Below, piece after piece: positions 51,521-60,880 of a DNA stretch of 62,271 bases (position 1 is its first letter; every line of letters begins with the position of its first letter). This DNA is from Spirochaetaceae bacterium (lineage in GTDB: Bacteria; Spirochaetota; Spirochaetia; Treponematales; Rectinemataceae). The position numbers and the translations under genes are program-made. The DNA lies in NCBI GenBank assembly GCA_025356015.1, contig JANXYO010000075.1:1-62271 (forward strand), given 5' to 3'. The notes beneath the pieces are model-generated. The model did not search any database, was not told where the DNA came from, and saw only the letters and a program-made list of their open reading frames with translations.

Positions 51521-53281
51521 ATGAGCATCAGGATCAAGCTCATGCTCTACTTCCTCGCCCTCGTCCTCCTGCCCATTCTCACCCTCGGCATCCTCGGCCC
51601 CGTGCTCTACGCGAGGGCCATCGAACGCGAGACGACAGACCACACGGTGAGGATGATCAGCCAGGTCACGATGAACATGGAGTTCCACGTCCTTGAGATG
51701 GAGCGTCTCATCGATCTCCTGGCATCGACGAAGGCCGTGGCCGCCTTCTTCGCCCAGGGCAGGACTGCCAGCGGGGGCAGCGCCGACATCCTCGAGACCC
51801 TTGCCGCCGTATCGGGCACCCATCCCGAGATAGCCGGCATCCTCCTGGTCAGCGAGAGCGACGAGTGGGTGAGCGGGGACTTCTACCGCATCACCCGTGA
51901 TCCCCTGGTCGAGGAGCGCTGGTATCTGGGCGCGCGGGAGGATCCCGGCAAGGTGAGGCTGATCTCAAGGCCCTTCGGACGGAACATAAGGAGCACGGTC
52001 GGCTACGGCGCCGACGAGGTGGTCTCACTCGTGAAGTCGATTGTCGACCCCCGCGCAGGCAAGGTCCTCGGCGCCGTCCTGATCGACATGAAGCTCGCCA
52101 CGATGGAACAGGTGCTCAGGGACACCTCGCTTGGCAAGAACGGCTTCCTTTTCATCGCCGACTCGAGCGGGGAGATCGTCTACGCGCCGGCAAACAAGGT
52201 GATCTACCGGGTCCCCTTGAGCTCCCTGTCCGGGGATTCAGCGTCGGCCTACATGAAGATCGGGGGCACCGAGTACCAGGTCGTGGCTCAGCGCTCAACC
52301 TACACGGGATGGAAGACCCTCGGGGTCTTCTCGGTCGAGGAGGCTCTGCGCGAGGTCTGGCTGATACGCTACTGGTCCTACGTGATCGGTGGCATCACGA
52401 TGGCCCTGGCGATCATCGCCGCGTTTTTCTTCACAGCCTCGATAGCCCGCCCCGTCCTCGGCCTGAAGAAGCTCATGAAACGCGCGGAGCAGGGCGACCT
52501 CTCGGTGCGCTTTGACGGTGATTCCGGGGACGAGATAGGCGAGCTGGGCCATGGCTTCAACGAGATGATAGCGCGCATCCAGAGCCTCATCGACCAGGTC
52601 TACAGCGAGCAGCAGGCCAAGAGGGATGCCGAGCTGCGGATCCTGCAGGAGCAGATCAAGCCCCATTTTCTGTACAACACCCTCGACACGATCCAGTGGA
52701 TGGCGCAGGAGCACCGGGTCGACGACGTCGTCACCATGGTGGGGGCCCTGACGAGCCTGTTCAGGATCGGCCTCAACAAGGGGCGCGAGCTGATCGACCT
52801 CTCCGAGGAGCTCGAGCATGTCGAGAGTTACCTCTGCATCCAGAAGATGCGCTACGAGGATAAGTTCGACTACCAGATCGTGGCCGAGCCCAGCCTCGGC
52901 ACCTACAAGGTGCTCAGGCTCGTCCTCCAGCCCCTCGTCGAGAACGCCATCTACCACGGCATCAAGGAGAGGCGGGGGCACGGCAGCCTCCATGTCTTCG
53001 CGCGCCTGTGCGAGGGAGACCTCGAGCTCTCCGTGCAGGACGACGGAGCGGGCATCGCCGAGGAGAGGCTAGCCGAGCTCAATGCCCTGCTCGCCCATGC
53101 CGACCCTTCGGCGGCGAGGTTCTTCGGAGGCTACGGAATCAGGAATGTGCACGAGAGGATCGTGCTTAGCTTCGGAAAGCCCTACGGGCTCTCCTTCACG
53201 AGCGCCCTGGGACATGGGACCGAGGTGAGGATACGCCACCCGCTCCTTCACGCGGAGGACCCACGATGTGGAAAGTGCTGA
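51521..53281 (+). CDS. YesM-type sensor histidine kinase
   Basis: A 586-residue inner-membrane sensor kinase. The first transmembrane helix (LMLYFLALVLLPILTLGILG) is followed by a periplasmic Cache-type sensor of about 260 residues. A second helix (GGITMALAIIAAFFFTASIA) leads to a HAMP domain. The His_kinase domain has LQEQIKPHFLYNTLDTIQWM with the phospho-His, and the ATPase domain has LVENAIYHGIKE and DDGAGI. Such kinases pair with AraC-type regulators, as here, and usually govern sugar uptake. ATG 51521 has GAGG six bases upstream and starts just before the helix; ATG 51410 would add a Pro-rich extension. The 3' end overlaps the regulator gene. Confidence 0.92.
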   Translation: MSIRIKLMLYFLALVLLPILTLGILGPVLYARAIERETTDHTVRMISQVTMNMEFHVLEMERLIDLLASTKAVAAFFAQGRTASGGSADILETLAAVSGTHPEIAGILLVSESDEWVSGDFYRITRDPLVEERWYLGAREDPGKVRLISRPFGRNIRSTVGYGADEVVSLVKSIVDPRAGKVLGAVLIDMKLATMEQVLRDTSLGKNGFLFIADSSGEIVYAPANKVIYRVPLSSLSGDSASAYMKIGGTEYQVVAQRSTYTGWKTLGVFSVEEALREVWLIRYWSYVIGGITMALAIIAAFFFTASIARPVLGLKKLMKRAEQGDLSVRFDGDSGDEIGELGHGFNEMIARIQSLIDQVYSEQQAKRDAELRILQEQIKPHFLYNTLDTIQWMAQEHRVDDVVTMVGALTSLFRIGLNKGRELIDLSEELEHVESYLCIQKMRYEDKFDYQIVAEPSLGTYKVLRLVLQPLVENAIYHGIKERRGHGSLHVFARLCEGDLELSVQDDGAGIAEERLAELNALLAHADPSAARFFGGYGIRNVHERIVLSFGKPYGLSFTSALGHGTEVRIRHPLLHAEDPRCGKC

Positions 53282-54465
53282 TAGCCGACGACGAGCCGAA
53301 GATACGCCGGGGCCTGCGCAGCCTTCTGGGACGCTGCGCCCCGGGGCTCGAGGTCGTCGGCGAGGCCGAGGACGGGGAGATGGCCCTGGAGCGCGCCCTC
53401 GCCCTCGAGCCCGACATACTCCTCATAGACATCAGGATGCCCTTCAAGAGCGGGATCGAGCTGATCACGAGCCTGAACGAGGCCCTCCCCAACAGGATCA
53501 TCATCATCGTCTCGGGCCACGACGAATTCGAGTACGCCCAGGCAGCCATAAAGCTCAGGGTCTTCGACTACCTCCTCAAACCCCTGGTCGCCGAGGTCTT
53601 CGCCCAGGTCATCGAAAGGGCTGTCGCTGAGCTGGAGCAGAGGGCCCAGACGGGCAAGTACGCGGCCTGGGCCAGGGAGCAGCTTGAGCGGAACATTCCC
53701 GTGCTCAGGGAAAGGTTCCTCAGGGACTGGGTGACGGGAACGCTCTCGCGCACCGAGCTTTCGGAGAGCCTGGCATTCCTCAGGGTCAGCCTCGAGCCCC
53801 CGACCACCCTCATCGCCGCCCGCTTCGCCGAGCTCTTCGCCCCGGCCTCGTCCAACGGCCTTCGCAGGCTCGAGCTTGTCGCCCTCAGGACAATCATGGA
53901 GGAGTCCCTGCCGAGGCAGGTCTCATATGTCTTCGAGGACGAGACCGAGGCCGTCCTCGCCGTCACCTCGGCCCTGGACGAAGCCGCGATCATCGCGGCC
54001 AAGGAGGAGATAGAGCGCCGCGCCGGCTCCCAGGCCCTCCACCTGCCCGTCATCGCTACCCGGACCCTTGCGGATCCGATCGCCAGAATGAGCGACGCGT
54101 ACGAGGAGCTCCGCGAGGAGCTCGCGGTCGGAGACAAGTGCGAGGCCCATGTCATCCTCGCCCGCAACTACATAGACAAGGAGTACTGGAAGCCGGGCCT
54201 GAGCCTCGAGGATGCGGCAGAGACCCTCCAGCTAAGCCCCGGCTACCTCTCCCGCCTCCTCAAGCGCGAGACGGGCTGCTCCTTCGTCGAGTACCTGACC
54301 CGCATCCGCATTAGGAAGGCGATGCACCTCATGGGCGACCCCTCGGCGAAGATCTACGAGGTGGCGGAGCGCGTGGGCTACCGGAGCCAGCACTACTTCA
54401 GCCGCGCGTTCAGGAAGGTCATGGGTTTCGCGCCCACGGACTACCGCAAGGGCGGAGCCGCTTGA
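53266..54465 (+). CDS. AraC-type response regulator
   Basis: A 399-residue regulator. Receiver domain: MWKVLIADDEPKIRRGLRSL, phospho-Asp in DILLIDIRMP, Lys in YLLKPL. A middle region of about 160 residues follows. The C-terminal AraC domain has two helix-turn-helix units (SLEDAAETLQLSPGYLSRLL and YEVAERVGYRSQHYFSRAFR). It overlaps the kinase gene by 16 bases and is the obvious partner of that kinase. Its stop TGA is overlapped by the TTG start of the next gene. Confidence 0.94.
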   Translation: MWKVLIADDEPKIRRGLRSLLGRCAPGLEVVGEAEDGEMALERALALEPDILLIDIRMPFKSGIELITSLNEALPNRIIIIVSGHDEFEYAQAAIKLRVFDYLLKPLVAEVFAQVIERAVAELEQRAQTGKYAAWAREQLERNIPVLRERFLRDWVTGTLSRTELSESLAFLRVSLEPPTTLIAARFAELFAPASSNGLRRLELVALRTIMEESLPRQVSYVFEDETEAVLAVTSALDEAAIIAAKEEIERRAGSQALHLPVIATRTLADPIARMSDAYEELREELAVGDKCEAHVILARNYIDKEYWKPGLSLEDAAETLQLSPGYLSRLLKRETGCSFVEYLTRIRIRKAMHLMGDPSAKIYEVAERVGYRSQHYFSRAFRKVMGFAPTDYRKGGAA

Positions 54466-56336
54466 GCTCGGCCCGCGCCGGACGGAGGCGCGCTATCCGG
54501 AGCCTCCTCCTTCTTCTCGCCAGCCTGGCCCTCGGATCCTGCCAGCCCGAGGGAAGGAAGGCGGAGAGCCTGCATTTCCTCATCGGCTTCTCCCAGGCAA
54601 ATCTTTCCGAACCCTGGCGCATCGCCATGACCGAGGAGATACGCAGCGAGGCCGCGCGGTATTCGGACATGCGGATCATCTACACCGACGCGGCTGATTC
54701 CACGGGACGCCAGATCGAGGACGTCAACCGCCTCATGCACTACGGCATCGACCTCCTCATCATTTCTCCGACGGACTCGCGGGCCCTGACCCCCATTGTC
54801 CGCGAGGTCTACTCCCAGATCCCCGTCATCGTGCTCGACCGTGCCGTCGAGGGCTATGACTACAGCCTCTTCATCGGACCGGACAACGAACGCCTCGGGC
54901 GCGAGGCCGGGGGCGTCATCGCAGAGCTGCTCGGCGATCGTCCCGGCAGGGTGCTCGAGATCCAGGGTCGCTCGGGCTCGCCTCCGGCCCTTTCCAGGAG
55001 CCAGGGGCTAAGGGAGGTCCTCTCCAAGCACCCCAACATCAAGATCGCCGACGTGATCGTCGCAGACTGGCTCCGCGACACGGCCGAGGACAAGGTCGCG
55101 GCCCAGGTGCGGGTCCTCCCGCGCATCGACGCGATCTTCGCGCAGAACGACGCCATGGCCTTCGGTGCCTGGCGGGCCACGAGCACGGCCGGCCGCCGGG
55201 GAATACGCTTCATCGGGATCGACGGACTGCCGGGTCCGACGGGGGGCATAGAGCTGGTCAGAAAGGGAGTCCTCTCGGCGACCTTCACCTGCCCGACCGG
55301 CGGCAAGGAGTCGGTGGCCTACGCACGGGACATCCTCCAGCACAAGGAGGGAATCCCGAAGAAGATCTTCCTCCGGCCGAGCAAGGTGACACCCGATCTC
55401 CTCCTGCAGATCCGCAGCGCCGAATCCATCAGCAGGGAATTCCGGGCGGCGCCCGGGCGTCCCATCGTTCTCGGCTTTGCCCAGGTTGGATCGGAGAGCG
55501 AGTGGCGGGTCGCCAATACCAAATCCATAAAGACGGCGGCGGCCAAGGTCGGGATAGAGCTCCTCTTCGAGGACGGGAAGCAGCACCAGGAGAACCAGAT
55601 CGCCGCGATACGTTCCTTCATAAGGCGCAAGGTTGACGTCATCGCCTTCTCTCCCGTCGTCGAGTCGGGCTGGGACGAGGTTCTCAAGGAGGCCAAGGCC
55701 GCAGGCATACCTGTGATCCTTTCGGACCGTGCCGTGGACCTCAAGGATGACTCCCTTTGGCTCAGCTTCATCGGCTCCGATTTCATCGAGGAAGGGAGGC
55801 GGGCCGCGCGCTGGCTCGTCGAGAACTCAAAGGCCTCAGGGCCGGTAAACATCGTCGAGCTCCAGGGAACGATCGGCTCGGCACCTGCGATCGACCGAAC
55901 CATCGGATTCGAGGAAGTGATCAAGGACTATCCAAATTACCGGATCATAGACTCTGAGAGTGGCGATTTCTTCCGTGACCAGGGCTACGAGGTCATGAAG
56001 AAGATCCTCCTGCGCGAGACGAAAAAGATAGACGCCCTCTATGCCCACAACGACGACATGGCGATCGGAGCCATCCAGGCGATGGAAGAGGCTGGACTGA
56101 AGCCAGGCAAGGACATCATCGTGGTCTCGATAGACGCCGCCCACGGCGCCTTCAAGGCCATGATCGAGGGGAAGCTGAGCTGTACCGTGGAATGCAATCC
56201 CCTGCTCGGTCCCCAGCTCATGAAGGCGGTCAAGGACTACATGAGCGGCAAGGACCTGCCTATTCGGATGATCACCTCGGAAGAGGTCTTCCCCGCTTCG
56301 ACGGCGAAACTCAAGCTGGCTGGTCGCGAATACTAA
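54462..56336 (+). CDS. lipoprotein with two fused sugar-binding-protein domains
   Basis: A 624-residue predicted lipoprotein. The signal peptide is RSLLLLLASLALGSC, where the lipobox LGSC gives Cys at the cleavage site. Residues 38-325 are one type I periplasmic-binding domain (FLIGFSQANLSEPWRIAMTE; LIISPTDSRALTPIV). Residues 345-624 are a second (VLGFAQVGSESEWRVANTKS; NIVELQGTIGSAPAIDRTIG) that closely resembles YtfQ encoded downstream. Two binding domains in one chain are unusual. The TTG start at 54462 has GGAG upstream and overlaps the regulator stop. It probably presents ligands to the kinase sensor; transport use is less likely because a separate YtfQ exists. Confidence 0.88.
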   Translation: MSSARAGRRRAIRSLLLLLASLALGSCQPEGRKAESLHFLIGFSQANLSEPWRIAMTEEIRSEAARYSDMRIIYTDAADSTGRQIEDVNRLMHYGIDLLIISPTDSRALTPIVREVYSQIPVIVLDRAVEGYDYSLFIGPDNERLGREAGGVIAELLGDRPGRVLEIQGRSGSPPALSRSQGLREVLSKHPNIKIADVIVADWLRDTAEDKVAAQVRVLPRIDAIFAQNDAMAFGAWRATSTAGRRGIRFIGIDGLPGPTGGIELVRKGVLSATFTCPTGGKESVAYARDILQHKEGIPKKIFLRPSKVTPDLLLQIRSAESISREFRAAPGRPIVLGFAQVGSESEWRVANTKSIKTAAAKVGIELLFEDGKQHQENQIAAIRSFIRRKVDVIAFSPVVESGWDEVLKEAKAAGIPVILSDRAVDLKDDSLWLSFIGSDFIEEGRRAARWLVENSKASGPVNIVELQGTIGSAPAIDRTIGFEEVIKDYPNYRIIDSESGDFFRDQGYEVMKKILLRETKKIDALYAHNDDMAIGAIQAMEEAGLKPGKDIIVVSIDAAHGAFKAMIEGKLSCTVECNPLLGPQLMKAVKDYMSGKDLPIRMITSEEVFPASTAKLKLAGREY

Positions 56337-56476
56337 AGACGGGGCCGATATAGGGCCGATTACTGCACAAAAAAGCCGGAGCGTCCAAAGCGCAAACGGC
56401 CAAATGGCCGCACAATACTAGAAGAAAGCTGATTCCATCCATAATGAAAGCAGACCGCACATACAGGAGCCAGGAT

Positions 56477-57124
56477 ATGAGAATAGCTATGGGAGCGATG
56501 GCGACAATCGCGGCGCTTCTGCTCATCCCCGCGATGGACGGTTACGCGGCAGACGCGAAAACCGGGACCCTGACCTGCGTCGGACTCTACTCGGAAACCA
56601 GCGATGGATATATCAGCGCCAGGGTCGCGGCAAAGGGCGAATGGGTCGCTGTCAAGGTCGGCGACGTCTTGCCTGCGAAAGCCGAGCTGCGCCTCAATGT
56701 CGACCGGGACTGGATTGAGCTGATCCCCACGGGGAATCCGCTCTCGGTGTACGAGATCGCGGGTCCTCAATCGAACAGCGAGCTCGTGCTCAAGACAGCC
56801 GACATCCTCAAAGGCAAGCCGCGGGCTGTGGCTTTCCCGAAGGGAACGGCCGCCAAACCAGACTCGAAATACCGGGACAAGCTTGTCGTGACCCAGTATC
56901 TGGGCAGGCAGATCTATATGGCTGCTGATGGATCCTCCAAGGACATCAAGTACGGGGATGTGCTGGACCAGAAAGCAAGGGTGAAGATCATCGCGATAAA
57001 CAACACCCTGACCCTCATGAATTCGGGGGGGGAGATCACCAAGGTGATCGGCCCCTTGAGTTTCAATGTTGTCGATGTCCTGACCAACAAGAACCTCTAC
57101 AAGTTCCTGAATGTCCAGAAATGA
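56477..57124 (+). CDS. exported protein of unknown function in the sugar operon
   Basis: A 215-residue protein with signal peptide RIAMGAMATIAALLLIPAMD ending near GYAAD. The mature part is beta-rich (VKVGDVLPAKAELRLNVDRD, KDIKYGDVLDQKARVKII), with two GD-V-L-x-K-A segments that look like a duplicated small domain, somewhat FecR-like. ATG 56477 has AGGAG seven bases upstream; ATG 56444 would delay the signal peptide by 11 residues. It lies between the double-binding lipoprotein and ytfQ. The preceding 140 bases hold short repeats (GGGCCGAT twice) and an inverted repeat CGGCC-AAAT-GGCCG, but no clear terminator. Confidence 0.75.
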   Translation: MRIAMGAMATIAALLLIPAMDGYAADAKTGTLTCVGLYSETSDGYISARVAAKGEWVAVKVGDVLPAKAELRLNVDRDWIELIPTGNPLSVYEIAGPQSNSELVLKTADILKGKPRAVAFPKGTAAKPDSKYRDKLVVTQYLGRQIYMAADGSSKDIKYGDVLDQKARVKIIAINNTLTLMNSGGEITKVIGPLSFNVVDVLTNKNLYKFLNVQK

Positions 57125-57178
57125 CGCTTTCCAGCATGGGAAGGCGGCGCTGAAACTGGTTTCCATGCCTCTCCCGTG

Positions 57179-57209
57179 CCGATCGCATTCGGTAGGGGGC
57201 AGCGATCGG
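57179..57209. promoter_or_regulatory. inverted repeat upstream of ytfQ
   Basis: A perfect 8-base inverted repeat, CCGATCGC and GCGATCGG with a 15-base spacer, lies 34 bases before the ytfQ ATG. It has no T run, so an operator or mRNA hairpin is more likely than a terminator. Confidence 0.5.
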
Positions 57210-57242
57210 AAATACGCATTTATTCTTCTCTAGGAGGGGTTT

Positions 57243-58223
57243 ATGAGAAAGTGGAAGATGGCACTCGCGATCCTCGTGGTTGCGGCACTGGTGTTCACAA
57301 TGGTGGGTTGCGCGAAGCCAGCGGGCAAGAACTGGGTCGTAGGCTTTTCGCAGATCGGCTCCGAGAGCGAGTGGCGGACCGCCGACACGATCTCCGTCCA
57401 GAACGCCTTCAACGAGGATCCCAGCTTCACCCTGATCTACTCCGACGCCCAGCAGAAGCAGGAGAACCAGATCAAGGCAGTGCGCTCCTTCATCGCGAGG
57501 AAGGTCAATGTCATCCTCTTCACCGCCCTCGTTGAGACCGGCTACGGGCCCGTCCTCCAGGAGGCGAAGCAGGCAGGGATCCCCGTCGTCATGATCGACC
57601 GCGATGTCCAGGAAGCCGACAGGGGCCTCCGTCTCACGATCATGGGCTCGGATTTCGTCAAGGAAGGCGAGAAGGCAGCGGCCTGGCTCGGCGACTATCT
57701 CAAAAAGATCGGCAAGGACGATGGCAAGAAGGCCATCAACATCGTCGAGCTCCAGGGAACCACCGGCTCAGCCCCGGCAATTGACAGGAAGACAGGCTTC
57801 GCGAACGGCATGAAGGATCATCCCAACTGGAAGATCACCCGCTCGCAGACCGGCAACTTCACGACCGCCGAGGGCAAGGCTGTCATGGAAGCCTTCCTCA
57901 AGGCCGACAAGAAGATCGACGTCCTTTACGCCCACAACGACGGAATGGCCCTGGGCGCCATCCAGGCCATCAAGGAAGCAGGCCTGAAGCCTGGCAAGGA
58001 CATCATCGTCATCGGCGTCGACGGCGTTAAGGGAGCCTTCCAGGCAATCGTCGCCGGCGAGCAGAACGTGACCGTCGAGTGCAGCCCCCTCCTCGGGCCC
58101 CAGGCCGTCCAGGCCATCAGGGACCTCCGCGACGGGAAGAAGCTGCCCGGAAGAATCTGGACGATCGAAAGCATCTTCGACGCGAGCAACGCGGCCGCAG
58201 CCCTCCCGACCCGCCAGTACTGA
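57243..58223 (+). CDS. ytfQ: YtfQ-like galactofuranose-binding lipoprotein
   Basis: A 326-residue solute-binding lipoprotein with signal peptide ALAILVVAALVFTMVGC (lipobox MVGC). The mature protein has NWVVGFSQIGSESEWRTADT, QENQIKAVRSFIARKVNVIL and INIVELQGTTGSAPAIDRK, matching YtfQ of the galactofuranose importer. An AGGAGG Shine-Dalgarno lies before the ATG. It would capture furanose sugars and feed the YtfR/YtfT/YjfF complex encoded next. The exact sugar is inferred from the homologue. Confidence 0.92.
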   Translation: MRKWKMALAILVVAALVFTMVGCAKPAGKNWVVGFSQIGSESEWRTADTISVQNAFNEDPSFTLIYSDAQQKQENQIKAVRSFIARKVNVILFTALVETGYGPVLQEAKQAGIPVVMIDRDVQEADRGLRLTIMGSDFVKEGEKAAAWLGDYLKKIGKDDGKKAINIVELQGTTGSAPAIDRKTGFANGMKDHPNWKITRSQTGNFTTAEGKAVMEAFLKADKKIDVLYAHNDGMALGAIQAIKEAGLKPGKDIIVIGVDGVKGAFQAIVAGEQNVTVECSPLLGPQAVQAIRDLRDGKKLPGRIWTIESIFDASNAAAALPTRQY

Positions 58224-58253
58224 CCTAGACATCGGCTGGTCCACAAGATCATG

Positions 58254-58282
58254 AAGGCCACCCCGAGGCTCGGGGTGGCCTT
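58254..58282 (+). promoter_or_regulatory. intercistronic hairpin between ytfQ and ytfR
   Basis: A perfect 12-base stem (AAGGCCACCCCG with CGGGGTGGCCTT) and five-base loop lie 31 bases after the ytfQ stop. No T run follows. Such hairpins often protect the mRNA of the highly made binding protein or cut read-through to the ATPase gene. Confidence 0.65.
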
Positions 58283-58328
58283 GCAATGATCCTGGCATCG
58301 GCCAAGACTATCAGCGGGAGGCACTTCA

Positions 58329-59855
58329 ATGTCCGGCATGACCCCGATCGTGGAAATGAAGAAGATCAACAAGTTCTTCCCGGGCGTAAAGGCCCTCTCG
58401 GGCGTGGATTTTCGCCTTTTCGAGGGCGAGGTCCACGCCCTCATGGGCCAGAACGGAGCCGGGAAATCGACCCTGGTCAAGGTGATGACAGGGGTCTACA
58501 AACAGGACGCCGGGGAGATGCTGCTCGAGGGCAGGCCAATGCGTCCGGACACGCCTCTGGCTGCCCAGAAACTCGGGATCAACACGGTCTATCAGGAAGT
58601 GAACCTCTGCCTCAACCTCTCCGTCGCCGAGAACATCTTCATCGGCAAGGAGCCGAAAAAACTGGGGAGGATCGACTGGAAGCTCATGAACCAGAGGGCG
58701 GCTGAGGTCCTCAAGCGGCTCAACATCAGCGTCGATGTGACCCGGATCCTCTCCTCCTATTCCGTAGCTGTCCAGCAGATGGTCGCCATCGCCCGGGTAC
58801 TTGATACCTCGGCCAAGGTCCTCATCCTCGACGAGCCCACCTCGAGCCTCGACGAGACCGAGGTGGCCCAGCTCTTCAAGGTCATCAGGAAGCTCCGGGA
58901 CGAGGGCATGGCCATCCTCTTCATCACCCATTTCCTCGACCAGACCTACCAGATCTCCGACAGGATAACGATCCTGAAGAACGGGGAATTCATCGGGGAA
59001 TACGAGACGGGGAAACTCCCGAAGCTCGAGCTGATCGCCAAGATGCTGGGGAAGGAACTCTCCGAGTTCGCCTACACGACGAATCCCGACGAAAGGAAGA
59101 AGGCGGCAGCCGAGGCGGCCAGCGATTCAGGCACGGTCCTGAGCGCGAAGGCACTCGGCCTCCAGGGCTCGATCGCGCCTTTCGACTTGAGCCTCATGGA
59201 AGGCGACGTCCTTGGCCTGGCCGGCCTCCTGGGCTCGGGCAGGACCGAGATGGCCCGCCTGCTTTTCGGAATAGACTATGCCGACCAAGGCGAGATCTTC
59301 GTGAAGGGGAAGAGGGTCGCCATCAGCTCTCCCAAGAGCGCCATGATGGCAGGCCTTGGCTTCTGCTCCGAGGACAGGAAGAACGAGGGGATATTCGCCG
59401 AACTCTCCATTAGGGAGAACATTATCCTCGCCCTCCAGGCCAAGAAGGGAGTCTTCAGATACCTCGCGGCGAAGAAGCAGCTCGAGATAGCTGACGAGAT
59501 GATCAGGGCCCTCGGGATAAAGACCCCGAACTCCAGGAACGAGGCTAGACAGCTCAGCGGAGGCAACCAGCAAAAGGTCCTCCTGGCCAGGTGGCTCACC
59601 ACCGAGCCCATCATCCTCATCCTCGACGAGCCCACCAGGGGCATCGACGTCGGAGCGAAGCTCGAGATCATGGAACTGATCCTGAACCTCTCGAGAAAGG
59701 GCTTAGGCGTCATATTCATCTCCTCGGAGTTCGAGGAGGTCCTTCGCTGCAGCACGAGGATCGCGGTGCTCCGGGACAAGGTGAAGATAGCCGAGCTTGC
59801 CGGGGAGAACATGACGGAAAGCGGCATCATGCGCACCATCGCTGGAGGAAAATGA
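58329..59855 (+). CDS. ytfR: YtfR-like sugar ABC transporter ATPase
   Basis: A 508-residue double ATPase of the ribose/galactofuranose type. First half: GQNGAGKST, SVAVQQMVAIARVL (signature area) and LILDEPTSSLDETE. Second half: GLLGSGRTE as the usual degenerate Walker A, LSGGNQQKVLLARWL and LILDEPTRGIDVGAK. A GGGAGG Shine-Dalgarno lies upstream. It energises uptake through YtfT and YjfF. Confidence 0.95.
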   Translation: MSGMTPIVEMKKINKFFPGVKALSGVDFRLFEGEVHALMGQNGAGKSTLVKVMTGVYKQDAGEMLLEGRPMRPDTPLAAQKLGINTVYQEVNLCLNLSVAENIFIGKEPKKLGRIDWKLMNQRAAEVLKRLNISVDVTRILSSYSVAVQQMVAIARVLDTSAKVLILDEPTSSLDETEVAQLFKVIRKLRDEGMAILFITHFLDQTYQISDRITILKNGEFIGEYETGKLPKLELIAKMLGKELSEFAYTTNPDERKKAAAEAASDSGTVLSAKALGLQGSIAPFDLSLMEGDVLGLAGLLGSGRTEMARLLFGIDYADQGEIFVKGKRVAISSPKSAMMAGLGFCSEDRKNEGIFAELSIRENIILALQAKKGVFRYLAAKKQLEIADEMIRALGIKTPNSRNEARQLSGGNQQKVLLARWLTTEPIILILDEPTRGIDVGAKLEIMELILNLSRKGLGVIFISSEFEEVLRCSTRIAVLRDKVKIAELAGENMTESGIMRTIAGGK

Positions 59856-59857
59856 AA

Positions 59858-60880
59858 ATGGCGATCCTGAAATCCTTGAGCCGCGCCAAGATCTTCTGGC
59901 CAATTGTCGCCCTCGCCGTGCTCATGTGCTTCAACCTCTTCTTCACGCCCAATTTCTTCCGCGTCGAGATAAAGGAAGGACACCTCTACGGCAACGTGAT
60001 CGACATCATCAAGAACGCCTCCCCCATCATGCTCCTGGCGGTGGGTCTCACCCTCGTCATCGCGACGAAGGGGATAGACATCTCGGTAGGATCGATCGTG
60101 GCGATATCGGCCGGCGTCGTCGCCATGCTCATCGGTGGGGACCTCCAGGGCGTCCCCAAGTACCCCATCCCCTACGCGATGGGCGCCGCCGTCCTGGTGT
60201 CCGTCCTGGCGGGCATGTGGAACGGCATGCTGGTCTCCCGGATCGGGATGCAGCCCATCATCGCCACCCTGATCCTTTCGGTAGCGGGGAGGGGCATCGC
60301 GATGGTGACCACCAACGCGATGATCGTCTGGCTCTACGCCAAGCCCTTCGCCCTTCTCGGGCAGGGATACTTCCTGGGCCTTCCCTTCTCGATCTACATA
60401 GTCGCGGCCCTCGTGCTGCTCACGGCCCTTGTCACCAGGCGCACGGCCCTGGGGCTCTTCATCGAGGCCGTGGGAATAAATCCAACGGCGGCACGGTTCG
60501 CCGGAATCAACGCGAAGAACATCCTCTTCGGGGTCTACGCCTTCAGCGGGCTCTGCGCGGGCATCTCCGGACTCGTCGTCTGCTCGACGGTCATGAGCGC
60601 CGACGGAAACAACGCCGGCCTTGGCTATGAGCTGAGCGCCATCCTCGCTGTGGTCCTGGGAGGAACCTCGCTCAACGGGGGCAAGTTCTACCTCTTGGGG
60701 AGCCTGGTCGGCGCCCTGATCGTCCAGACCCTCACGACAACCATCTACGCCTTCGGCGTGCCGCCGGAGATAGCCAAGGTCGTCATCGCCATGGTGGTCC
60801 TCGTCGTCAGCCTGCTGCAGTCCTTCAAGTTCCGCGCGATGGTGGCGGGGTTCTTCGGCAAGAGGGAGTTTTCCGTATGA
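59858..60880 (+). CDS. ytfT: YtfT-like sugar ABC permease
   Basis: A 340-residue inner-membrane permease with about nine to ten helices. GLTLVIATKGIDISVGSIVA is the conserved permease block, and GLGYELSAILAVVLGGTSLN the second. ATG 59858 is nine bases from GGAGG; ATG 59852, which overlaps the ytfR stop, is only three bases away and less likely. Together with YjfF it forms the membrane channel. Confidence 0.93.
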   Translation: MAILKSLSRAKIFWPIVALAVLMCFNLFFTPNFFRVEIKEGHLYGNVIDIIKNASPIMLLAVGLTLVIATKGIDISVGSIVAISAGVVAMLIGGDLQGVPKYPIPYAMGAAVLVSVLAGMWNGMLVSRIGMQPIIATLILSVAGRGIAMVTTNAMIVWLYAKPFALLGQGYFLGLPFSIYIVAALVLLTALVTRRTALGLFIEAVGINPTAARFAGINAKNILFGVYAFSGLCAGISGLVVCSTVMSADGNNAGLGYELSAILAVVLGGTSLNGGKFYLLGSLVGALIVQTLTTTIYAFGVPPEIAKVVIAMVVLVVSLLQSFKFRAMVAGFFGKREFSV

